Translations under genes and position numbers: made by a program
Part shown: piece by piece, positions 56,214 to 64,000 of the stretch
Layout: every line of letters begins with the position of its first letter
How positions within the stretch are numbered: position 1 is the stretch's first letter
Notes under the pieces: model-generated
The model's input: only the letters and a program-made list of their open reading frames with translations
The model's database searches: none
What the model was told of the DNA's origin: nothing
Origin: Thunnus maccoyii
Taxonomy: Eukaryota; Chordata; Actinopteri; Scombriformes; Scombridae
DNA length: 64,000 nucleotides
Reading direction: 5' to 3'
Assembly (NCBI RefSeq): GCF_910596095.1
Contig: NC_056540.1
Coordinates: 13,819,001-13,883,000 of the forward strand

Positions 56214-57469
56214 TAAGATGTAGTGTATAACAAGTAGGAATTGTTTGTAAGATAAAAGATAATCACAGAGAGAAAATAGGCTTAACATCCATGTCGTCTC
56301 AGGTTTCTTACCTTCAAATACACAACGATATCTAAAATAGATAAAACAAATATCTATGTACAGGTTCTGATAGTATTTTCTACATTTTCAAATTCTAACA
56401 GTTTATACAATTTTCCAGGTCGTTGTTGCCTGAGAAGGTAACAAAGCTTAATTAATAACATGCTCTTAAGTAGGCTTTTAGACTGTATGTTCCTCTTTTA
56501 GTTTTTATAGGAGGTTGTAACAAAATGTTTATCAGTCAAATGGGGGGATACAAATGTTTTCCAGTCATTTAAAAAGCATATTTCACTGCTTTGATACTTT
56601 GGACATAGGAAACAATTCTGCTGGATTGTTACCGACTTGCGCCATTCAAAGGATGATTTCTCCCACAAGCCAACCTCTTCCAGGTTTACACACGTCTATT
56701 ATAAAAGGGAAAAAATATGTGCCTTTTTTGCTTCAAATATTATCTTAGCCATCTCTTCCTACCTGTCCAAGGCGTGCTTCTCTTTAACCCACCATGGTCT
56801 ACCCTCATCATATGTTGATTGTACTTTTATATTACATGCAGTTGCAAGTTTTCCTTTTTTTCAATGGCTGTGTTTATCTTTTAGAAGTGGCAGCTCGGTC
56901 ATCGTCTGTGCATAGAAATGATCCTTATCATTAAGACAGAATATTCAGAGCCTGCTTCCTCTCACACTATCCCCCCACACATTTTAACTCCTCAAGTGCG
57001 ATTCGAGCACTATGTACCCCGCTAAAGGCTTTAAAAGACTGTGAAGAAAGACTGTTATACTGTACCAGTCTTCGCTATATGACGTTAGATGGACGTTAGA
57101 ACTTTTTTTATTAGGAAATAGCCTGCTTGGATCTTTATTTTAGCCCCCTCCTTCTGCCCCGATAGTCTAATGATGGAATGTGATAGATACCTGCGTCTAC
57201 CAATCAGAAACGAGAGGGCATGTTTTTTTGTGTTTGCAAAATTATGTCATTTTTTTAAAACTCGTCGGGGAAACAAAATTTCTGTGGTTTTAACTCGGCT
57301 CAAACTGGTTGGAAAATAACCGTCCTTCATTTTTTTTACTTCTTTTTTACAGTCTGTTGTAAAAACTTGCAAACATGCAGTTGTGATTCTGCCAGTGATG
57401 ATCAGTGTATCCATGCTCTTTGGATAATTTGTTATCGAAGGCAGATTCTTTGTTGCTTTGCTACATTTG

Positions 57470-57872
57470 TTAAAGGAATAGTTCGACATTTTGGGAAATA
57501 ATCTTCATTTGCTTCCTTGTCTTGAGGTAGATGAGAAGATCGATACTACTGTCATGTTTGCCTGACAACTGGTTCCCAGCCAAAAAATAGTCTGACATAT
57601 AACCATAAAATGGTTAATTGTTGATTTTACACTTTTTTAGTAGGGATTAAACAAATGACATACAGTGTGTTTGTCAGTGAGCTTTAGAGGAGCTGGTAGG
57701 CGGATTTTTATACATTCAAACAGACAGGCTAGCTGTTTCTAAGCTAAGCTAACCAGCTCCTGGTTCCACGTACTTATTTAGCATATAAAGTGAGTGGTAT
57801 CAATCTTCTCATCTGACTCCAGACAAGAAAGCAAAAAAATGTACTTCCTAAAAGATCGAACTACTCCTTTAA
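57470..57872. mobile_element. MITE with TTAA ends in nr3c1 3' UTR
   Basis: The left end is TTAAAGGAATAGTTCGACAT and the right end GATCGAACTACTCCTTTAA, inverted. The next block matches too (AGATGAGAAGATCGATAC versus GTATCAATCTTCTCATCT). TTAA at both ends fits a piggyBac-type target duplication. It has no coding capacity. Confidence 0.8.
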
Positions 57873-60523
57873 AATGATCAGTTTGTATTACAGACAGCTT
57901 GTGTATACAGTGCTTTGGATCAGGCGATGGCAAATGCATTATTAACCTGTAAGCCTTCCAGCCTTGCTGATAACTTTTGACTACCCCTTCTGCTCCTTAG
58001 ACGCCCTGTAGGCACCTTGTCGTAATGTTTGTGTCTTTAGTACATTTGCACGTGTATTTGTTTGTCTGTTAGTCAACCCCCCAATGTTTGAAAGCACTTA
58101 GCATCTGTCACCTCGTAGAGTCGTCTCACAGTGAAAAGTGTAGCGTCGCTGACTGGGGGAGGCAGGCAAAATGGATCCTTCATTCTCTGGGAACTATTTC
58201 AGTGCCAAACTCCTGTTTTGTCTGTTCATCAGTGATGCTGAAAGTTTGTCAGTGTTTGTATCAAAAAGGGGGAGAACAACTCTCAGCATTGAAGCCTCTG
58301 AATTTGTCCAGTGAGTCATCTGAGCTTCAGTCCCCTTGATTGAGGTCACTATTAATGATTGATAATTGAGTTTAACACAAGGCTCTCACACCTGTGTGTA
58401 ATCCCACAGAATAATGTGGGTCTATCAGTATCCCTTTCTTTCTTTGTGTGTGGTTTAATTAAGTGGGAAACTGCAATGTGTTGCAACATTATTGTCAGTG
58501 TGTTTCATGGCCCTGTCATCATATTTGTGTTTTAAACACAAAATAATCCAGGTTTTGAAAAAGAATGTGAGTCTTCAAGAGGAATTAACAATAGCTCTTA
58601 ACAGATTAAAGGAGACACCCTGTCAGATTTAAACAATTGGATAAATATGTCAAGTGAGCAACTACAAAGTGCTCGCTGGTGCATTTAAACAAAGGAAATG
58701 TCATATTGTTCTTCTGTTAAAGTAACAATCTCAAAGATCTCAGTTTTGTTGTTTTGTTCTCTTTGGCGGCACCTGTGGCGATAAATTGTGTTTTTGGACC
58801 TCACTCCCCAGAGGTGTCGCCTGTGTGGCGTCAGTCAGATGGCAGTTAGTGAGCGAGTCTGTAGCTCCGCCTACTCTCTCTGGCGGACCAACCACTGCTG
58901 GGTGATGGAAAACGCATCACTAACTGTGCACCACTTGTGATTTTTCCCAGGAATGTCACCACAGACACCCAGAAGATAAAACTGCAAATACAAGGGCTTT
59001 CATCAGTTGGCCATAGGCTCAGTTACCATTGTGTTACCTCATTCAGCGATAGTGACTTAATAGACATTTATTTAGGTGAAAATCTTGGAGATTATTACTT
59101 TAACTCTCCCAACATCAAATTTAAAAGCACTCATGATAAGTTTTGAACCGCTCCCATGCTCAGGTTGTTGAAATTTGATGTCTCACTCATACAGTAAGAG
59201 GTTTTCCATGTTTTAGTCGTTTATGTTCTGACTTCAAGAACCAAAAACATTCAGTTTTGATTCCCAATATTTGTCTGCTTCTGTGCTTTATGGTGTATTT
59301 TTGTCAGGAAAAAGTTCACTTTGACAGAAGTATCAGGAATGTGCTGCCACAGTCATCATTAATACCCAGGCTCAGTCCTCCAGTGTCTGAAAATAGACGC
59401 TTCTTATGTTTCTTTCTTTCTTTCTGGTGAATCTTCAAAAAAAAAACCATCTTCCTTCATTTAACTGCGTTTTAAGGGTTAACCATGGGTTACTTTCACA
59501 TTCAGTGTATCCAAATCTCTGATGCTGCTGCTCATTTTAAACAGGTATATATGAAATCGCACACTTGCCTCTTCTTGCTCAAAAATGTATACTTGCTTAC
59601 TTTCTTGTACATTTTTGAGGAGGACAACTGAATATGCAATAGAAACAACAGATAATCTATCACCATCACATTAAAAGATGTGGTTGCTTCCTTTTTTTTG
59701 TTGTTGTTTTGTTTTGTTTTTCCGATATAAGCTATTTGCAAACAGGAGATTCACATTTAACTTTATCTCTGCAGGCCAGATTTTCAGGAATAGATACACT
59801 TAGTCAGTAATCAGTCCACACAGACTGCACAAAAAGCCTATTTGATGTTTGACTACAAGGTGACCAAAGCAAGTACAGACAGAATCAGCATATGTACACA
59901 TAAACTAAGTAGCTCCTAGAAGACAAATGTACAGTTCTTTGTTGGTTTAAAAGAAAAAAAAAAACACATTTTTTACTCTAACGTGATGGCTTTGGTCAAA
60001 TTGTGTAATACTGTGAATAGGATAGGAGTCAGTCTTTTTCACACACAAACTGTTTGTGAAAGTAATCAACCAGCTTGAATCTAAAAAAAAAAAAAAAAAG
60101 ATTTGCACTACCCAAATATTGTTTGAAAATCTATTTTGTATAAAACATATGCAGACATTAACTTTTGAGAATTATCAAGGGCAGATCATGTTTCACTGGT
60201 ATATGCTTTCTCTAAAAGCTTTGTTTTGCTTAAAAATTTGAATATGTACATATAATCCATTGTAAAGAAAATGTGGTGTATTTGTCTCCAAATACTAGTT
60301 TTTCTATACACTCTGTATTATTTCTCCTCTGTAGTGTGACTCCTGTTGATCCTTTCCTCCATTGATTAAAAGTCAAACTGTATGTCTTTGTGTGGTACTT
60401 CTCAAAAACAAAGGAACTGTATGCAGATGTATACCATCATATTAACTTGATGATTCTGAACAATGGAAACGGTAAGCTCTTTGTAAGCCACTTTTCATGA
60501 TCACAGTAAGCACTTGTTCATCA

Positions 60524-60529
60524 AATAAA
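60524..60529 (+). other. nr3c1: candidate nr3c1 polyadenylation signal
   Basis: AATAAA in the context CATCAAATAAATGCG, followed by T-rich and TTG-rich sequence. It is the best placed signal before the fgf1 promoter region. Confidence 0.5.
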
Positions 60530-60545
60530 TGCGCTTTTCCATTCT

Positions 60546-61739
60546 GGCACCTGGTTTATTGACTGTTGAAGTCTACTCAAAATCTCTTGTTTTCATGACT
60601 TTTTTAAAAGGAATTTTCTTTTTTCCTGATGTATGGGACCATTTATATGTTTGTTAAATTATAAAAATGTAGTTTAACATCTCTAATGTACAAATGATGG
60701 GAAATATAGTGCAATTACATTATGAAATACAGTCTCAGATTGTTACAATCAACCTGACAGTCTCAGTAATTAATAGATGAAAATTCAAAGTGGCTTCACA
60801 AAAGCAACATTTATTGAGGGCATTAAAGTTCTCCAACCCAGCAGCAACATAGTTTATTGAAGTTTAAGTCAAGAATTTGTGGACAAGTTTTAAGAGTCAG
60901 TTCACCTACAGTAGATCACACAAAAGCACTTTTCATTTGCAGCAGATGAAACTTTTGGTTTATTTTCCAAAAAGTTTAAGACATTCATGGAGTTTTTTGT
61001 GTTCTGTAGAAAACTGTTATAGTCAGACCAAAACGGCCCAAAATATGAGCTGGTAACTGTTTGATCCTAAAGTGTCTCTATAGAATATATGTGTATAGGT
61101 CTATGTGTATACATATTCACACATATGTACTATCCACTCCTTGGTCTCCAGAGAAAAAGTATGTGGTTATAGTATTCTGCAGAGGTGGTTTTACCTTTCA
61201 TGCTGCATCCTGCATCCTCGCTTTCATTCATTCACCTGTCTACCAGATGCCTCCAGTGAGTGAACCTCCTCCTGACTCGTTCCAGAAAGCAGGGGATGCA
61301 GTTCTCAGCAGGTAACAAGATACACCTCTGTCGAATGATGCAACCTCCTCTTAACACTCGGTAGTGACTCTTCAAATCAAAGTCTGGCAGGCATCAAATG
61401 GTTTTATCAGCAGTTTATTTGATCAACTTTGACTTTGAGTGAATTTGACAACCCACATGAATTTTTCCGCATTTAAAAATCTCATAGAATAACTATCTGA
61501 AATCCTGTGTTTAAAAACACATCGACAAAGAACACAGAAGAGTTCACACTGAGGAGGAAAGGAAACCTTGTAAATTTCAGACCAATCATATCGAGGAAAT
61601 GCTACTACTGAGTCTGATCAAACATTGGTGACTCTAAAAAATTGGTGAGTCTAAACATTCAGTATCTAAAGACTTCAGATCATTTGTCATTATTGATGAA
61701 TCTGACAAAGAAGATTATATCGTTTTTACTTTGCCTTAA
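60546..61739. other. intergenic DNA between nr3c1 and fgf1
   Basis: The stretch is AT-rich, with no coding exon or clear repeat recognised. Confidence 0.6.
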
Positions 61740-61759
61740 AAAACAATGTCTGGTAGTGT

Positions 61760-61833
61760 TCCCTCTACCTGTGCGCGCTCCCGCGAGGTGCGTGCAGTTC
61801 TCAGCGGGCAGGCGGAACTCAGCATAACAGGAA
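61760..61833 (+). promoter_or_regulatory. fgf1: possible fgf1 upstream non-coding exon
   Basis: A short CpG-rich patch (GCGCGCTCCCGCGAGGTGCG) ends in a good donor, GGAA followed by GTAAGTG at 61834. It lies 230 bp before the fgf1 coding exon, which itself has acceptor-like sequence in front. It is inferred from sequence only. Confidence 0.35.
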
Positions 61834-62059
61834 GTAAGTGCACAAGTGGCAGTGATCACACTCCATACCATCATCCCCGTTTAGGCCAGGAGTCGGGGAC
61901 GCGCATCCAGCTGCCTGTGTGGTCTACGCTCGTTCACGAGCATGCAAACACCTGACCAGGGACCACAGCCAGCTGATCTGATCTGATCTGTGCTGAGAAA
62001 ACCGACCTCCACTGCAGACCCCTCCTGTTGACTACAGGGCAGTGTTTCTTCTGAGCAGG

Positions 62060-62225
62060 ATGACGGATGGAGACGTGTTTGCTTTTGAGGATCAAACTGT
62101 GGCCGGGGGCCTTTTGCGGGACCACAGGCGGCTGACTCGGCTGTACTGCATGAATGGCGGACATCACCTCCAGATCCTCCCCGATGGGACCGTGCAGGGC
62201 CAGAGGGATGACAGGGACGTTCACA
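62060..62225 (+). CDS. fgf1: fgf1 first coding exon (partial gene)
   Basis: FGF1 is an acidic fibroblast growth factor, a heparin-binding ligand of all FGF receptors that leaves cells without a signal peptide (family knowledge). The exon encodes 55 residues from MTDGDVFAFEDQ to RDDRDVHS plus one base. RLYCMNGGHHLQILPDGTVQG is the first part of the beta-trefoil and matches the [21 protein letters not shown] region of FGF1. No signal peptide is seen. The phase-1 donor GTAAGA at 62226 agrees with the position of the first coding intron of human FGF1. A possible acceptor (CTGAGCAG) ends at 62058 and another (TGACTACAG) near 62036. The remaining two coding exons are not in the window. FGF2 is less likely because of the N-terminal sequence and the synteny with nr3c1. 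Confidence 0.9.
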
Positions 62226-63272
62226 GTAAGACTGCAGCACACATCCAGGTCAGGTCTGATACACTACATGACGCGTTCACTTCCTCCAGTGCCGATGTGT
62301 CAGGTTCAAAGAGCGGGAAACAACACACATGTCAAATAAATGCCTTTACATGGAGAAAAGTGGGAGCTCATTGCTGATTTATTAAAGGGGAATGAAAAAT
62401 AAGATATTTATAGAACCTAAAGCCAAATAAACCTTAAATTCATCTGAAAGAGAAAAGAAAACAAACATACTGTGGTAGAGGCCTAGCATGGATTGGGACT
62501 ACAGTAAAAAGGCTACTTTATCAGAGCTGCAATGATTAATTGATTAGTTGCCAACTATTAAAGTAATTTTTAAAGATAAAAAAATGTCCAAACTCTCAGA
62601 TTCCAGCTTCTCAAGTGTGAATATTTTCTAGTTTCTTTAGTCCTGTAGACCTTAGACTTTGGGAAACAGTGATCGAGATTTTTCTGACATTTTTAGACCA
62701 AACTAATCAATTAATTGAGAAAATAATCAGTAGATTAATTGATAATGAAGGTAACCATTACATACTTTTATATAAACGTTTTCAATGGCACCACGCATAC
62801 ATTATAGGTAGAGCAATATTGTTGTAAGCAATAAATAAATAAAGGGATATTAATAAGCACCCATAACATATTAAATAAAATATGCTAGATGCATGACTAG
62901 CATCCTATAATTTGGATGTTTTAAGTCTTGAAAAAGTTAAATTGGTAAATGGTAAAGAAAAAATATTGGCCTTCTCATTTATGACAAATATAAAAAGCCA
63001 TGTATGGTTGCTTCTGATCCTTTCATGTCTTGAAAAAGTAGCTCAAAGTGTTACAATTGATAACAGCGTGTCAGGTTTGAGACAGTCTAATGGTGCATTT
63101 ACTTTGTGTTGTGGTGAGACTGACTCACATTTAAGTATGCTCTGATAATTACTTACCGAGCCTCTAGACAGCCATCATTCATTTAAGTATTCAACTATAG
63201 AGCAAAGATTTTAAAGGTTGCTGACTGTAGCTGAAGTAAAACAGCAATTTCTCTTTTATCAGAATGTATATA
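62226..63272 (+). other. fgf1 first coding intron, proximal part
   Basis: The stretch is AT-rich. A degraded copy of the AGCTGCAA-type MITE (see 41764-42132) lies at 62525-62755, with ATTAATTGATTAG and TTAATTGAGAAAATAATC motifs. No exon was seen. Confidence 0.6.
62525..62755. mobile_element. degraded MITE, relative of 41764-42132
   Basis: AGAGCTGCAATGATTAATTG at the left and CAATTAATTGAGAAAATAAT at the right are related to the intron MITE. The right terminus is lost. Confidence 0.5.
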
Positions 63273-64000
63273 CAGTGCTGCTTGAAGGTTCTTTCTGAAT
63301 TTTCTCTATTTCTGTATAAATATGACCTTAAACATGATCAGATTTTTACACAAGTCCTAAAACTAGATAAAGGGAACCCAATTAAACAAATGAGACAAAA
63401 ACATTAAACTTATTCATTTATTTATTGAGGAAAATTATCAAATCTTACATATTTGTGGGAGGCAAAAGTATGTGAACCCTTGCTTTCAGTAACTGGTGTG
63501 ACTCCCTTTTGCAGCAATAACTTCAATCAAACATTTCTGGCAACTGTTTATCAGCTCTGCATATCAGCTAGGAGGAATTTTCCTGTAGAATTGGCTGGTA
63601 CAACTCAGAACTCATAGCTCCATCAATGATTGCAGGCCATCCTGGTCCAGAAGCAGCAAAGCAGCCCAAACCATGATACTACCACCACCTTGTTTCACAG
63701 ATGGGATAAGGTTCTTATGCTGGAGTGCAGTGTTTGCTCATCGTCAAACAGAACGCTTCTCATTCAAACCAAAAAGTTTGATTTTGGTCTCATCCATCCA
63801 CAGAACATTGTTCCAATCACCTTCTGGCTTATCCACGTGGTCTTGAGCGAACCATAGACAGCAGCAATGTTCTTTTTGGAGAAAAGTGGCTTTTTTCCAT
63901 GCAACTCTGCCATGTACACCATTGATGTTCAATGTTCTCCTGATGATGGACTCATTAACATTGACTGTAGCCACTGCAAGAGAGACCTTTAGTTTCCTAG
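63273..64000 (-). mobile_element. Tc1-like transposon, cut by the window edge
   Basis: The plus-strand left end CAGTGCTGCTTGAAGG follows a TA dinucleotide, as Tc1/mariner insertions do. Further in, the minus strand encodes transposase pieces: WNNVLWMDETKIKLFGLNEK (DDE region, within 63744-63974) and, in other frames, residues expected from a Tc1 C-terminal half. Frameshifts break the reading frame, so the copy is inactive. It lies in the fgf1 intron, in the opposite orientation. Confidence 0.88.
63744..63974 (-). pseudogene. Tc1-like transposase fragment
   Basis: 76 codons contain RRTLNINGVHGRVAWKK, then a domain boundary and WMDETKIKLFGLN, where the D of WMDE is the second acidic catalytic residue in Tc1 transposases. 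The N-terminal half of the protein would be beyond the right edge. Confidence 0.85.

Larger units (their letters stand above)
55104..60545 (+). other. nr3c1: nr3c1 3' UTR (inferred)
   Basis: The region from the stop codon to a likely polyadenylation site holds no other gene. A canonical AATAAA lies at 60524-60529, and the sequence downstream is T/G-rich. AU-rich motifs occur, such as ATTTATTTA near 59066. Two MITEs (55346-56213 and 57470-57872) lie inside. A 3' UTR of several kb is usual for this gene in vertebrates; the exact end and any earlier sites are not proven. Confidence 0.55.

Overview
The window is vertebrate nuclear DNA from a teleost fish, probably a percomorph. The evidence is intron-containing genes with GT-AG junctions, a fish-type glucocorticoid receptor, and a dense set of fish repeats: a Ty3/gypsy chromovirus, a Tc1-like transposon, a 5S-derived SINE, tRNA-like SINEs, TTAA-flanked MITEs and hAT-like MITEs. 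No prokaryotic operons, CRISPR arrays or rRNA/tRNA genes are present.

Three protein-coding genes are supported. (1) kctd16, minus strand, with two coding exons at 29242-30064 and 20774-21225 that join in phase 1 to give 424 residues. It encodes an auxiliary subunit of GABA-B receptors. (2) nr3c1, the glucocorticoid receptor, plus strand, with eight coding exons between 35863 and 55103. They total 2352 nt (783 residues) and keep one frame across every junction; a non-coding first exon probably ends at 35258 and a long 3' UTR probably ends near 60540. (3) fgf1, plus strand, of which only the first coding exon (62060-62225) lies in the window; the rest is past the right edge. kctd16 and nr3c1 are head to head about 5 kb apart, and nr3c1 and fgf1 are in tandem. 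This is the human 5q31.3 block in the same relative orientation but strongly compacted, and YIPF5 and ARHGAP26, which lie between these genes in human, are not seen.

Layout: 1-11.2 kb is a repeat-rich flank, with three copies of a GAA-tailed interspersed family and a large fold-back element. At 11.3-14.7 kb a decayed, internally deleted gypsy LTR element sits inside an older tRNA-like SINE. From 14.9 to 20.3 kb the sequence is non-coding and includes an inverted-repeat element with six 26-bp tandem units. Next come kctd16 (20.8-30.1 kb), the intergenic region with a 5S-derived SINE (30.1-35 kb), nr3c1 (35-60.5 kb, with two MITEs in the 3' UTR), and fgf1 with a Tc1-like fragment in its first intron (61.7-64 kb).

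I found no convincing new biological system. The points most worth following up are a possible upstream ORF overlapping the nr3c1 start codon, a possible intron-retention isoform that would resemble GR-beta, the compacted synteny, and several nested or palindromic mobile elements. The genes do not form one pathway: kctd16 acts in neuronal inhibition, nr3c1 in the stress-hormone response and fgf1 in growth-factor signalling. They are neighbours through conserved synteny.
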